Positions 10,081 through 21,225 of a stretch of DNA of 64,000 nucleotides are shown one piece after another. Origin of the DNA: Patagioenas fasciata (lineage: Eukaryota > Chordata > Aves > Columbiformes > Columbidae); NCBI RefSeq assembly GCF_037038585.1, contig NC_092541.1:5025445-5089444 (forward strand), in the 5' to 3' direction. Position 1 is the stretch's first letter. Each line of letters starts with the position of its first letter. Below the pieces are notes generated by a model. That model was not told the DNA's origin. It worked only from the letters and a program-made list of their open reading frames with translations, and searched no databases. The translations under genes and the position numbers were made by a program.

Positions 10081-10670
10081 TGTGTTTATTCTGACTGGGA
10101 TGGAATTCTCTTTCCCTACAGCAGTGTTCATAATGCTGTGCTTTGCAGCTGTAGCTGGAACGGTTCTGATGACAGCACATCTGTGTTTTGGCTTTTGCTG
10201 AGCAGTGCTTGCACAGCAGCAAAGTTGTGTCTCCAGCCACACTCCAAAAGTCCAGTAGGCTGGTGCTTAGACCAGAGCCTGGGAGGGGACATAGGCAGGA
10301 CATCTGCAGGACAGCAGATTCAGAGTGACCAAAGGGACATTCGATACCATATGACATTGTGGTCAGCAAGAAATGTGAGACAAATAAGGAGGAAGTGGAG
10401 GGGCCATTCAATATTTGTCCATTGATTTTCAAAGCAACCACTACACGTACTCTGGTCTTCCTTTGCAGGAATTGGCTGAAAATCCGCTCCTGATAGAAAA
10501 CAGGGAAGAAATCTTTTTTACTATGCTTTGCTTGTCTACATGGCCCCTGCATTTCTTCCTCACACTGCATGTATCTCAGCCTACAACTCTGTAATGTCTG
10601 TAATTCTCCATGACTTGCTCAAGGAGATGGAAGTGATAGAGCATCTTGGTGGACATCTGGTGATCAGACA
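10081..10670 (+). mobile_element. Avian ERV LTR relic, unit I
   Basis: About 590 bp that line up by eye with an abundant avian LTR whose plus sense contains CTGGGATGGAATT near its start, TGCTGAGCAGTGCTTGCACA, GGGAGGGGACATAGGCAGGA, GACCAAAGGGACATTC, CCATATGACAT and a TATCTCAGCC stretch near the end. Only an LTR is seen, with no coding interior. Decayed relative to the family as I remember it, so it predates the array expansion. The open minus-strand frame across it is not a gene. Confidence 0.6.
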
Positions 10671-11090
10671 AGGTCACCTCACTCCAGTCTTTTTGGTGCT
10701 TCCTGTGGGGTTTGAGACAGCAGCAGTTTTGATTTGAGCAGGTGTTAGCTGTAGCAGTTACCAATTTACAGGCCTCTGTGCAGTGCAGGCAGTTTGCTCG
10801 CGGAACTGCTTATCTCTCGATTTTGCTGATGTTTGGAACATGTTAATAGAACCAAACGCTCTGGGCTTTGTCCTGGCATTGGGACCCTTACAGTGCTGGG
10901 GAGCTGTCTAGTGGAGATGCTGAGGGAATTCAGCTCCCTCTTCCCAGAGAAACCGACGTGGGGGTGTTTTCTTGTGTGTACCCCCGGGGTCCTTGCTCAT
11001 CCTTAAGTGAGATGTTTACTGCTATTAATTAAAACCGTTGATTTAATGTGAGGTTTGTGGCCTCTGGTGTAATGCTGGGGATAACTGCAA
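10671..11090. other. Unassigned convergent spacer, unit I
   Basis: No gene seen. Lies between the LTR relic and the keratin 3'-flank relic; ends in an AT-rich ATTAATTAAAACCGTTGATT stretch. Equivalent DNA occurs in units II-VI. Confidence 0.4.
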
Positions 11091-11334
11091 GTTCTTCTGC
11101 ATCCCAGCCCAATCCTCTGTGTCATCCTTTTCCCTGCAGACACTATCCCAAGATATCCATTGAGAGAAATGTTCCTCACGGTGATTCTGGGAAGGAGTTC
11201 TTGGGGATGGTTGGACAATGGTTGTTAACACAAAGATTTTTAAGTGAACGACTGTGGCCGGTGTTTTCAAAGTACTTGTTCTTCAGAAGACGGTCAGGCA
11301 TCGATCTGGTGCTGCGAAGTGGTGGGTGATCACG
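11091..11334 (+). repeat. Relic of keratin-gene 3' flank, unit I
   Basis: Begins with GTTCTTCTGCATCCC, the sequence that follows the poly(A) signal of the keratin genes, then continues like the 3' flank of gene 1 (1268-1472: CTCTGTGTCAT, CCCTGCAGACA, GTGATTCTGGGAAG, AACGACTGTGGCC). No keratin coding sequence is attached. It marks an old junction in the origin of the unit. Confidence 0.7.
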
Positions 11335-11521
11335 TTTGCATGACTAGTTATTTCATTTATTTTTTTTTCTCATTTTTTCCCTTCTCCTCTAGGAGTGTCC
11401 TTATCTTGACCCAAATGTATTTTGTCTCCTTGTCTTCCAAATCTGTCCCCATACTACTGGAACAGTGAATGAAGAGAACAGTTGGTAGGTGATTAATGCC
11501 GACTGGGTTCTATACACCACA
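11335..11521 (+). mobile_element. LTR tail fragment, unit I
   Basis: Same block as 3786-3967: CTTATCTTGACCCAAATGTA, CCCCATACTACTGG, GTTGGTAGGTGATTAATGCC, ending in CACCACA. Resembles the 3' end of the LTR family at 10081. A truncated fossil. Confidence 0.5.
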
Positions 11522-13513
11522 GAGACCAACACGCAGTGCATGTCATCCTCATCTTGCTCCTTACGGTTCTCTGCTCAGAGCTTCCTAGGAATGTTTCTGG
11601 AGGGATGGAGCAGGGAGAGGCACTGGCAGGAGAAGAGGCAACAGGTGGAGGCTGAGTGTCTTTAAGGGCTCTTCATAATGTCTCTAAAGCAGAATGGTGA
11701 GCAGCAGCATGGCTGCAGAAACGGTTGCAGATGAGGAAAGGGAGCTGCCCAGCTGCTCTAGGACACAGGTGGGCAAGATGATGCATGTCCAGATAGAGCC
11801 AGCCCTGTTTCCCCATGAATCCCTCATGCCCTGAGAAGCAGCAGCCCAGCAGCAGGGCCAGGGAACGGTGCTTTTGCAGTAAGGTCAGTAAAGAGGTGCA
11901 ACTCCAGCACTGTTCCTGGGGACCAAGAACACTCATCAGCATCCTGGCCAAGGTGATCAGCACCTCAGCTAGGAGATCTAGGGTAGTGACTATCCGAGTC
12001 TTCTGAGTACTCACCTGAAAGCACCTACAACAATGCTGCAATGCAAGAAAGATGTGTTGCAAGAAACACCTGGGCCAAGTGGACTGTGTTCAGCAGCCGG
12101 TGTTCGAGGATGGTGAGGAGCTGGAGCACTTGTGTGGGGAGCAGTGTGTGGGGGCACGGGGCTTGCTGAACATGAAGAAAATATATGGTGTGAGAATGAA
12201 AAGCAGCTTTGGAGTAGCAATGGTGACATCCTGCAGAAGACAGATCCAGGCTCAACACTGGCAGTGTGTGGTTGGAGGACTAGAGACAATGGGCTCATGT
12301 TCAGACATGAGAGGTTTGTACCTGGTAGGAAGAAAATGGTTTTCTGCAAAAGGTGGGTCAAGCAATGAAAGAGGTTTCCCGGGGACATTGTCCGGTCACC
12401 CTCCTTGGACATGGTCACCGTTTATTGCAGGGCAACAATAAACTGTGGCAGATGGTCTCTGTTAACCACCCTACCCTCTCTGCTAAGGAATGTTAATAGG
12501 AGGAAAATGGAGAGAGATTTACAAGTTGGAAAAGTTAAAAATGCTTTACTAATGCTGCTAATAAACAGAGAAAATAATACAAAATATGCAAAACCATTCT
12601 TGAATTTCCTGAGGTAGTACAGTGTTTCCCACCATGGAGCTGGTGTCACTCCAGTGGCTGTATGTGGGAGATTTGAGGGATTTTCTTGAAGTTAATGTGT
12701 GGATGGGTTTCTCTTAGATGGAGATTTGTTACTGAACTAGCCAGGCCCAAAGGAATTTCAAGACCACCTCAGAAAGCTGAAAACAGGAGCTGCTGTGAGA
12801 GTGAGGCAGTTCTACAATCACAGGGCCTCAAGAAGACGTAAATCAACAGACCTATGAGCAGTGAAACTGGGGTGTGTGGACAGCTCATGAACATAGACAA
12901 TATACAATCAGCTAATGCATGCTTGAAGCGTGGATGCGTGATCAGGAAATAACTGCATATATAAGGAGGATTGTTTGTGTAATAAATGGCTTTGCTTGAA
13001 TTCATATTGAATTGTGTGGAGTCCATGAGTTTTCTCCCTTTCAGCTGCAGGGCAGGCACCCGGAAGTCCTGGGCTGGACTCCTCAGTAAACCAGAACTGG
13101 ATTCAGAGATGCAGGGTCTGGAACCAGGCCTAGGATCGCAGGCACAAGAGGCAGGGTCCTCTTCAGATGCCAGCCATGGTCGAAGAGAATGAGACCCTTG
13201 TGATCTCTCACTCTTGGGGACGTGCAAAATTTATCAGTAAACTTGACTGACATAGCAATAGGTCTAAACCTGGGACTCTTCTGCATATCATTGCTACCGT
13301 TATCAGCTCCAGAGTGAAGAGTGTCTGAAAAAACATGCAGCCAAATTCAGAAAAGTGCAGTTACTTAGAAGAACTTAGGTGAAGGGAAAATTTACTAAAA
13401 GAGAAACTGGTCTTGTTTTTAAAAAGACCAGGACAGACACTCATGGCTTGAGACCAATGATCTCTGAAGGTCATTTGCAACTTGATTATGCTCTGATGCT
13501 ACGGTGCCAAGAC
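11522..13513. other. Long convergent spacer, unit I
   Basis: No supportable gene. A 129-codon minus-strand frame (11673-12062) recurs in other units but is shortened in unit V, so it looks like a duplicated spacer ORF. 12440-13025 is LTR-like: an AT-rich stretch with AATAAACAGAG near 12560, a TATA-like ATATATAAGG at about 12957 and AATAAA at 12981-12986. A hairpin CTGGTCTT...AAGACCAG lies at 13407-13431. Confidence 0.4.
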
Positions 13514-14693
13514 AGCCTTTTTGTGCCTTCTTGGCCCTCTGGATACAGGGCCAGCAATGAGGAAGAGGAGCTCAGGTTCTCAGGCAAGAAGACAGGCATT
13601 GTGCAGGAGCTGACCTGAATGCTCTAAGGTAAGAAAAGATGGCAGAAGGCATCATCTATGCACCAACTAGAAGATCGTACGATCTGTGCACCCCAGGTCA
13701 TGGGACAAGTTTTCCCAAAGATGATGTGGCAGTATTTTCCCTTCCTGTTCTGCAGCTTTGTGGATTAGTCTTCCCTGCCCCAGATGTTCCAAGGAATGTC
13801 AGGAGCCCCCTGGTTCTGACAGCAAATCCTGCCTGTAAAGACCAAGTCAGGGAAGCCTTGGAGCATCTCCACCTTTCCTGTAAGCCTTGTTCTAAGGGAA
13901 GCTGCCCTGTTAACACTGGGGTGGCCTTTACTCGAGCTTTGCTTTTGCTGCCGACCTACCTGGAAGAAGAACTTCTTCCTGACCTCCATGTGCTGTGCCT
14001 GACTCAACACCAGGTGATTTGTGGCTTTCCTGACCCCTACCCTGCATTCCCAGCCTGCAAACACTATTCCCACAGCAGAGGTCATAGAATCATTGGGTTG
14101 TTTTGGTTGTAAGAGACCCTGAGGATCATTGAGTCCAACCATAAGCTAACTCAAGCGCTAAGTCATGTCCCAAGAACTTCTTCTATACGACTTTCAAAGA
14201 CCTCCAGTGATGTTGACTCCACCACTTCCCTGGTCAACCTGTTCCAATGCCTGACAACAGTTTCCATTAAGAATTTTTTCCTAATATCCATTTTAATCCT
14301 CCCCTGGTGCAACTTGAGACTGTTTCCCTTTGTTCTCTCACTTGCCACTGGGAAGAAGAGACCAACGGAACCTGGGGCTCATCTTCTGCCCAAAATGAAA
14401 TGATTCTGATTAGGACATCCTTTGGCATCTCATCCCAGCACATGAAAGAAGCCTTTTTGTGCCTTCTTGGTCCACTGGATACAGGGCCAGCAATGAGGAG
14501 GAGGAGCTCAGGTTCTCAGGCAAGAAGACAAGCAGTGTGCGGGGGCTGTCCTGAATGCTCTAAGGTAAGAAAAGATGGCAGAAGGCATCTCTGCACCAAC
14601 TAGAAGATCGTATGATCTGTGCACCCCAGGTCATGGGACACGTCTTCCCAAAGATGGTGTGGCAGTATTTTCCCTTCCTGTTCTCCAGCTTTT
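13514..14693 (+). repeat. Direct repeat pair (about 245 bp), unit I
   Basis: Copies at 13514-13759 and 14450-14693, both starting AGCCTTTTTGTGCCTTCTTGG and ending at CAGCTTT, with a few percent difference. They bracket 690 bp holding unassigned DNA (13760-14082) and a CR1 fragment. The first copy carries a 14-bp palindrome at 13672-13685. Confidence 0.85.
14083..14385 (-). mobile_element. CR1 LINE 3' fragment, unit I
   Basis: Minus-strand CR1: 3' tail CATAGAATCATTGGG at 14083, then the ORF2 C-terminus on the complement (VVRHWNRLTREVVESTSL). 5'-truncated, about 300 bp, a different subfamily from the CR1 at 1473. Present at the same place in units I-VI, so it was inserted before the units multiplied. 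Confidence 0.85.
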
Positions 14694-15138
14694 CTTTTCC
14701 TCCTGGTCCTTCCCTCACCCCAAAATTCTGCATCTCAAGGCTGGGGTTAGGACAGGTTCTCCTGGGCTTTCCTGGGACAGTATTGCCTCTGCCTTCTCAA
14801 TAACGCATAAATTCCTCCTTCTCCTGACCACTTGCTTCACAATGTTGAGCTTTACAAGGGAAAAATGTAAAGGTGTGTTCAGCAAAGTGATGGTAGTGTC
14901 TGAACTACCTTGTGTTGCTCTACCCGAGTATACCCCAGATAGGCAGAGATGTTTAGAAACCACCCAAGTCAAGACTAAGTATAGTCAATACCAAAGTAGT
15001 TGACAATCACTGCACAACCTTCCCAAACAACCCTATCCCAGAACCAGGCCTGAGCAACATCTCTCTCCCAGGGCATCTTGGGAGAGCATCAGTAGGGGAA
15101 AGGATGAGACAAAGGCACAGACTGGGATGCAGAAGAAC
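14694..15138. other. 3' flank shared by class B genes, unit I
   Basis: No gene seen. Continuous with the 3' side of gene 4 and collinear with 4555-5001 beside gene 2, so it belongs to the ancestral B-gene flank. Confidence 0.5.
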
Positions 15139-15144
15139 TTTAAT
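15139..15144 (-). terminator. Poly(A) signal ATTAAA, gene 4
   Basis: TTTAAT on the plus strand, ATTAAAGTTCTTCTGC on the minus strand. Confidence 0.8.
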
Positions 15145-15555
15145 GAGTCAAAAAGAAAACAAAACAAGGTGGCTCTGAGGGGCAGCTCCAGTCCCCAGAA
15201 CACCGGGGGCAGACAGGAGCGTGTGAGCCATGGCTGTGGTGCAGATCCAGGCAGGTGTCCATCTGCCTGTCCCACAGAGGGAACAGGGCCAGCAGGTCCT
15301 CCCTAGTCTGGCTTTGTGGGGTTCACAGCCCGGGGGAGCACAAGAGAACAGAGACACAGAAGGGAGAGAAGACACGGGGAGAAGGGAAAGGCGGAATGGG
15401 CCATGCTTTCTGAGAGCCCAGTCTGGCCCTGTCTTTTTGCAAAGGGTGCTGGGGTAGCTCAGCCCATCTGAAAGGAACAACCTGATGATTTGTCTGCACT
15501 CCAGCACTATTTGGTGGGTCCCTGGTTTCCTTCCTCAGGGCCATCACCAGCAGCT

Positions 15556-15864
15556 TTAGCAGGGGAAACACCTCCTCGTGCCGCAGATGCCGCTGCCCAA
15601 GCCAGAGAGACCAAAGCCCCCAGAGTTGATGGGCACTCCCTGAGAGCTGAGGATGCTGCCAACAGCAGCGGAGGTGGAGGATCCCACGGCGGTGTTCTGC
15701 GGGAAGGAGGTGAGGATGGGGCCGGGCAGGGTCACCACCACAGCGGGGGGCTCAATGACAACTCTGGAGTCCTGGCACTGCCTGACACAGGGCTCATTGC
15801 AGCTGTTGGCCAGCGGGGTCGGGCCAGAGGACTGGCAGGGCAGGCATGGGTTGTAGCAGGACAT
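15556..15864 (-). CDS. Feather beta-keratin, gene 4 (class B)
   Basis: 102 residues, class B (SS at 12-13, RVVIEPPA, T52, L86, G92). It differs from gene 2 at two sites, both matching gene 10: Arg28 for Gln28, and Cys99 for Ser99, so the tail reads RRCFPC and has an extra cysteine available for disulphide cross-links. 5' UTR intron 15886-16240 (355 bp); exon 1 from 16241 to a start about 25-30 nt beyond the TATA box at 16301-16307. The initiator ATG is fixed by the shared GACATGTCC context just after the acceptor. Tail-to-tail with gene 3, head-to-head with gene 5. Confidence 0.95.
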   Translation of the reverse strand: MSCYNPCLPCQSSGPTPLANSCNEPCVRQCQDSRVVIEPPAVVVTLPGPILTSFPQNTAVGSSTSAAVGSILSSQGVPINSGGFGLSGLGSGICGTRRCFPC

Positions 15865-16300
15865 GTCTTGTGGCTGGAGTTGCACCTGAAAGACAGGACA
15901 GGGGGAGGCAGAGCATGAGGGATTGCATAGTATCAGCCTTTCTCCCAACCTTGGAGAGCCAAGGAATAAACTGGGGATGAGAGTTGGAGGCTGTGTAGGT
16001 GACCCGCAGGCTTCTCCCTCAGAAGAGCCCTGGCAAGAGTGACCAGGGAGATCCCCACCTAGCCTATAGCTCAGGAGACACTTCAGCCACACCCCAGAGT
16101 CTCTCCTTGTCAAATGTTCTGCCCCTTTCCCCTCCCATGGTGAGCAGCCTCAAGACCCTACATGGTAGAACAGAGCAGTTACTCCCTGAGAAATCCTAGA
16201 GGAGGAGGAGGAAGAGGAGGAGAATGGTTGTCCAACTCACCTCAGTCCCAAGGAGATGGAGGCGAGAGGAGTGGATATGAGAGTGAGGTGCAGGACCCAC

Positions 16301-16375
16301 TTTTATACTGCTCCTGCACCGCCCCAGGCCCACAGTCACTGCACGCGGGCAGCAATTTTCCAACAGACTCACTTC
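16301..16375 (-). promoter_or_regulatory. Gene 4 core promoter
   Basis: Minus-strand TATAAAA at 16301-16307 plus the conserved GC-box block. It carries two single-base variants (AGCAATTTT on the plus strand and ACTTCTAAAG) found otherwise only in gene 10. Confidence 0.85.
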
Positions 16376-17339
16376 TAAAGCAAAATATCCTAATTAACGA
16401 CATAGGTTGTGTTTTTGTTTCTGTCAATGCTCCCATTTAATTTCCGCATTTCTGCCATGCCCTCTAGGCCATGGGTACTCATTTCAAGCACCATATGAGA
16501 AGCGCAAGGATTTCCTGTGCAAGAAAACATCAGAACCTGCCAAAAATATGCTCTATGTAGAGCCCCATGTTGGAGGTTTTTTCCTCACCAATGAGGGGCG
16601 GTTAGGGGCTCAGGACAATGCCTTATTCCTCCCACTCTCCTCACACCACAGTGCACTTTGGCTGCACACTGGACCTGATCAGCTAGAGACACAATGACTT
16701 GGGCACATTTCCAAACACTCTGACCACCCTTTGAGCCCCTTGAGCTGTGGGAGTGCCGGCAAGAATGTCACACTGAGACCAAAGGCCATTAGGGCTTCCA
16801 GGAGCTGTGTACTCGGGTCCAGCCCAGTGGTCAGAGCTGTTTTTTTTCCTGGGGCTGGGATGGAGCTGCCCTGGCCTCAGGGGAATTTATCGCTGTGTGG
16901 GATCCAGAACTGCAGACAGCACTCACTCCTGGCTTGGACTCACTCCAGAAGCCTGACACACGGCCAATCGAACATTAGAGTGCGACTCACCATGGGTAGG
17001 GAGAGTCGATCCCAGGTAGCTTGCCTGCTGAAGGCACTCCCTTGGCCTGCTGGGATGCGTCCCAGCTGACTCCATGTCTGCAGAGCAGGGAAATGCTTTG
17101 CCTCTTTGAAGTTGTCCCAGAGCTGCTTTTCTACCCAGGTCCCTTCTGATCCCGTCCAGTCCCTGAGCATCCCCTAGTACATGGCACTGCAGGGTCCTGG
17201 CAGCCCTCACTCACTGGGTAGTTTGGGGAGGTTTCTTTGCCTCTCCAATGGTACTGGTAGGTTCTCCAGCAAAAGGAGGCTTTGGAGCAGTGGAGGGGAG
17301 ACCTGCTGATACCCTAATGCCAGGCGATGTTTTTCCTGG
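16376..17339. other. Divergent spacer, B-gene side (genes 4/5)
   Basis: No supportable gene; collinear with 6239-7202. Carries the spacer haplotype with AGGTTCTCCAGCAAAAGGAG (17259-17278), shared with spacers 2/3 and 10/11. Confidence 0.4.
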
Positions 17340-17986
17340 TGATACAGGGAACTGACAATTAACTAATTAACACTTAAAGAACTGACACTTGAGAACTAAC
17401 CCTACCCCACTTCACTAAAGACACTTACAGAGCTAACCCTTTAACCCACATCGCTGTTGCCTAGCCTTGCTTAACTCTGTGTAACTTATTGTATGAAAAC
17501 CAGGACTTCTCTGATGCCTTGCAAAAATGATTATCCTTGGGTGCATCCTTGATGCATCCTTGGGTGAACTAGGTAACAGAATCCTGGGCACAGGATAGGA
17601 GCTACACCAGTTTTAAGCAACTCAGCAGTCTGAGTCCTAACCAACTCATCACAGTGGACCAAAGGTGACCGTGTACAGAGAAAGAGGACCCGGGTTCATG
17701 ATCATTACGCAGTGGCAACCAGGAGGAGCCAGAGGCGGAGACTATGGGAATGGTCTCCCGGAACTCATTGTAATAAGAACCACCTTCTCGGGGACATGTT
17801 ATAAATATGTACAGGTGTTCCTAAAACTTTCATGAATATGTAACACTTCACTGCATTTAACCGAGTTCACAGCTACTGTAATTTTACACACATATTAGCA
17901 GAAATGATTCCTTGTTTGTCCGGCGTCGTAAATAAATGCATTCCTTCATTATAACCTCAAGGGTTGTGCGTTCATTCCGCGCCTCA
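17340..17986 (+). mobile_element. Solo-LTR-like block, spacer 4/5
   Basis: Copy of the 7203-7849 block with the same TG...CA ends and CTGG flanks. Confidence 0.45.
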
Positions 17987-18452
17987 CTGGGACCCAGGGA
18001 TGAGTCCCAGGTGGAGTGGAGATTTCTGCAATGCTTTTGTTCCTTCTTCTTACTGACTATTCAGGAGAACTCCTCAGCACCGCCCAGTCTGTTTGACCAG
18101 GACGATGAAGTTTGTGTGTTTGTTCTCTTACACCCTTCAAGTCTTTTCCTAAGGCTGATCCCTGGCCCTTTGGGCAAAACTATCCAAAGGAGTTCTGTTT
18201 TCAGAGAACCCCCACGTATTTCTTGAACAATCTGCTTATTTAGCATGAAGGACTAGCAGAGGGAGGAGATGAGCCTCCCACTCTTCTCTTGGATGTGAAT
18301 GGACTGAAGCATAAAACTCCTAACTCGAGACAACTTTGTGCAGTGTGCTGCGTGGCATTAATGAAGTTTCATCGCACTCACCACCAAGACAACTACAGAG
18401 ACTGTCAGACTGACAAGTGGAGAAATCTTCCCTTCCTTCTGATATTCAAATC

Positions 18453-18592
18453 TTTCTGTTTCTGTTTCTGTTTCTGTTTCTGTTTCTGTTTCTGTTTCTG
18501 TTTCTCTTTCTCTTTCTCTTTCTCTTTCTCTTTCTCTTTCTCTTTCTCTTTCTCTTCTCTTTCTCTTTCTCTCTTTCTCTTTCCTTCTATCT
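18453..18592 (+). repeat. Polypyrimidine tract (TTTCTG)8(TTTCTC)n
   Basis: Eight TTTCTG copies, then TTTCTC copies with one TTCTC interruption, about 310 bp upstream of the gene 5 TATA box. Confidence 0.95.
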
Positions 18593-18830
18593 GTATTCTG
18601 GACACTTAAAGGTAACATTGTTTTGACTTTTGTTGTTGAAGTCTTGTGAAGTTTTATGATGTAGATAGAAACTTTTGCCAACCCACTGTTTGCTGTAATT
18701 CCACTCAGGCATCTCAAGCCAGCACATGAAAGAAGCCTGCATGGCAGAGCAGGCATGTCAGAAATGAGGAAATGAAACGACAGCATTGATGGCCCCAAAA
18801 TAGAAACTTTACATATGATACTCTGCTTTG

Positions 18831-18905
18831 GAAGTGAGTCTGCTGGGAAATTACTGCCCGCGTGCAGTGACTGTGATCCTGGGGCGGTGCAGGAGGAGTA
18901 TAAAA
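18831..18905 (+). promoter_or_regulatory. Gene 5 core promoter
   Basis: TATAAAA at 18899-18905. Conserved block, but the bases before TATA read GGAGGAG instead of GGAGCAG. Exon 1 ends at 18965. Confidence 0.86.
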
Positions 18906-19350
18906 GCGGGTCCTTCTCCTGACTCTCTCATACACTCCTCTTGCCTCCATCTCCTTGGGATCAAGGTGAGTATGAAGCCCTATCTCCACCTCCTTCTCCT
19001 CCTCCTCCTTTAAGATTTCTCATTGCATTCCTGCCCTTTAGTCCCATGCAGGGTCTTGAGGATATTTGTACTGTGCGAGGGAATCGGTCAGAAAGTGTGA
19101 CATGGTGGTATATTGTTTGAGGTGTCTCCTTGAGCTGTGGGCAAGGTTGGATCCCCTTGGGCTTCATCGCTACTGGCAGGGCTTGCCTGAGAGGAAGGAG
19201 AAGTGCGTGTGCTCCCTACACAGTGTCCAGCTCCTGTCTGCAGGCTGTACCTTGTCTTGCTCATGCTGGGGTGACAAGCTGCTCCTCACCTGTCTCCCCC
19301 GCTCTTCTTCCCCCGGCCCTCTCTCCCAGGCGCAGCTCCAGCCACAAGAC

Positions 19351-19659
19351 ATGTCCTGCTACAACCCGTGCCTGCCCTGCCAGCCCTGCGGCCCAACCCC
19401 GCTGGCCAACAGCTGCAATGAGCCCTGTGTCAGGCAGTGCCAGGACTCTAACGTTTACATCCAGCCCTCCCCCGTGGTGGTGACCCTGCCTGGCCCCATC
19501 CTCAGCTCCTTCCCGCAGAACACCGCCGTGGGATCCTCCACCTCCGCCGCTGTTGGCAGCATCCTCAGCTCTCAGGGAGTGCCCATCAACTCCGGGGGCT
19601 TTGGTTTCTCTGGCTTGGGCAGCAACATCTGCGGCACAAGGAGGAGTTTCCCCTGCTAA
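19351..19659 (+). CDS. Feather beta-keratin, gene 5 (class A)
   Basis: 102 residues, class A throughout (PC at 12-13, NVYIQPSP, F86, RRSFPC). Unique change: Asn92 where the other A genes have Asp (Gly in gene 7). It also ends CCCTGCTAA, the stop context of the B genes, instead of the CCCTGTTAA of A genes 3, 9, 11 and 13. 5' UTR intron 18966-19329 (364 bp); coding exon from 19330. The upstream in-frame ORF from 19066 crosses intron sequence and is not the protein start. Poly(A) signal at 20065. Head-to-head with gene 4, tail-to-tail with gene 6. Confidence 0.96.
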   Translation: MSCYNPCLPCQPCGPTPLANSCNEPCVRQCQDSNVYIQPSPVVVTLPGPILSSFPQNTAVGSSTSAAVGSILSSQGVPINSGGFGFSGLGSNICGTRRSFPC

Positions 19660-20064
19660 AGCTGCTGGTGATGGCCCTGGTGAAGGAAACCAGGGACACA
19701 CAACACGGGACTGGACTGGGGAGGGAGATTTGGGTTGTTGGTTTCAGAGGGGCTGAGCAACCCCAGCAACTCTTGTAAAAAGACGGGGCCAGTCTGGGCT
19801 CTCGGGAATCTTGGCCCATGCCGCATTTCCCCTCTTCCCGTGTCTCCCGTTCCTCTTGTTTCCTTGTTCTCCTGTGCTCCCCTGGGCTGTGAGCCTCACA
19901 AAGTCAGCCTAGGGAGGACTGCTGTCCCTGCTCCCTCTGTGGGACAGGCAGACGGAGACCTGGTTCAGTCTCTCCACAGCCATGAGTCGCAGACTCCTGT
20001 CTGCCGCTGATGCTTCCTGCTCCAGGATCTCCACTCAGATCGATCTCTTTCCCTCTTTTGTCTC

Positions 20065-20070
20065 ATTAAA
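20065..20070 (+). terminator. Poly(A) signal ATTAAA, gene 5
   Basis: ATTAAAGTTCTTCTGCACC, as in gene 3. Confidence 0.8.
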
Positions 20071-20215
20071 GTTCTTCTGCACCTGAGCTCATGTCTCTGT
20101 GTCATCTTTTCCTCTGCAGATGCTTTCCCAAGGTGCCCAGGAAGAAGAATGGTCTTCAAGAATTATGCTGGGAGGGATGTCTTTAGTGTGGTTGTGTGGT
20201 GGTTCTTGGCACAAT

Positions 20216-20805
20216 TGTGTTTATTCTGACTGGGATGGAATTCTCTTTCCCTACAGCAGTGTTCATAATGCTGTGCTTTGCAGCTGTAGCTGGAACGGTT
20301 CTGATGACAGCACATCTGTGTTTTGGCTTTTGTTGAGCAGTGCTTGCACAGCAGCAAAGTTGTGTCTCCAGCCACACTCCAAAAGTCCAGTAGGCTGGTG
20401 CTTAGACCAGAGCCTGGAAGGGGACATAGGCAGGACATCTGCAGGACAGCAGATTCAGAGTGACCAAAGGGACATTCGATACCATATGACATTGTGGTCA
20501 GCAAGAAATGTGAGACAAATAAGGAGGAAGTGGAGGGGCCATTCAATATTTGTCCATTGATTTTCAAAGCAACCACTACACGTACTCTGGTCTTACTTTG
20601 GAGGAATTGGCTGAAAATCCGCTCCTGATAGAAAACAGGGAAGAAATCTTTTTTACTATGCTTTGCTTGTCTACATGGCCCCTGCATTTCTTCCTCACAC
20701 TGCATGTATCTCAGCCTACAACTCTGTAATGTCTGTAATTCTCCATGACTTGCTCAAGGAGATGGAAGTGATAGAGCATCTTGGTGGACATCTGGTGATC
20801 AGACA
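20216..20805 (+). mobile_element. Avian ERV LTR relic, unit II
   Basis: Collinear copy of 10081-10670, inherited by unit duplication. Confidence 0.6.
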
Positions 20806-21225
20806 AGGTCACCTCACTCCAGTCTTTTTGGTGCTTCCTGTGGGGTTTGAGACAGCAGCAGTTTTGATTTGAGCAGGTGTTAGCTGTAGCAGTTATCAAT
20901 TTACAGGCCTCTGTGCAGCGCAGGCAGTTTGCTTGCTGAACTGCTTATCTCTCGATTTTGCTGATGTTTGGAACATGTTAATAGAACCAAACACTCTGGG
21001 CTTTGTCCTGGAATTGGGACCCTTAGAGTGCTGGGGAGCTTTCTAGTGGAGATGCTGAGGGAATTCAGCTCCCTCTTCCCAGAGAAACCGACGTGGGGGT
21101 GTTTTCTTGTGTGTACCCCCAGGGTCCTTGCTCATCCTTAAGTGAGATGTTTACTGCTATTAATTAAAACCGTTGATTTAATGTGAGGTTTGTGGCCTCT
21201 GGTGTAATGCTGGGGATAACTGCAA
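20806..21225. other. Unassigned convergent spacer, unit II
   Basis: No gene seen; counterpart of 10671-11090. Confidence 0.4.

Larger units (their letters stand above)
8763..18898 (+). repeat. Tandem unit I (genes 3 and 4), 10,136 bp
   Basis: Measured from one class A TATA box to the next. It contains an A gene (+), a 5.2-kb convergent spacer, a B gene (-) and a divergent spacer. Units I-V repeat this order with a few percent divergence. Confidence 0.9.

Noticed and set aside
10028-10570. 180-codon minus-strand frame repeated in several units
   Set aside because: It lies across an LTR relic; conservation is explained by recent unit duplication and it resembles no known protein.
11673-12062. 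129-codon minus-strand frame with a GTGAGT-like donor nearby, seen in most units
   Set aside because: Shortened in unit V and altered in unit VI, no promoter or partner exons identified, no recognisable domain. Duplication alone explains its recurrence.
14163-14348. 61-codon minus-strand frame present in the spacers
   Set aside because: It is the ORF2 C-terminus of a 5'-truncated CR1 fragment.
19066-19659. Longer keratin ORFs beginning 200-300 bp upstream of the usual ATG
   Set aside because: They read through the 5' UTR intron, whose GTGAGT and CAG ends are intact in all 13 genes; the shared start is MSCYN.
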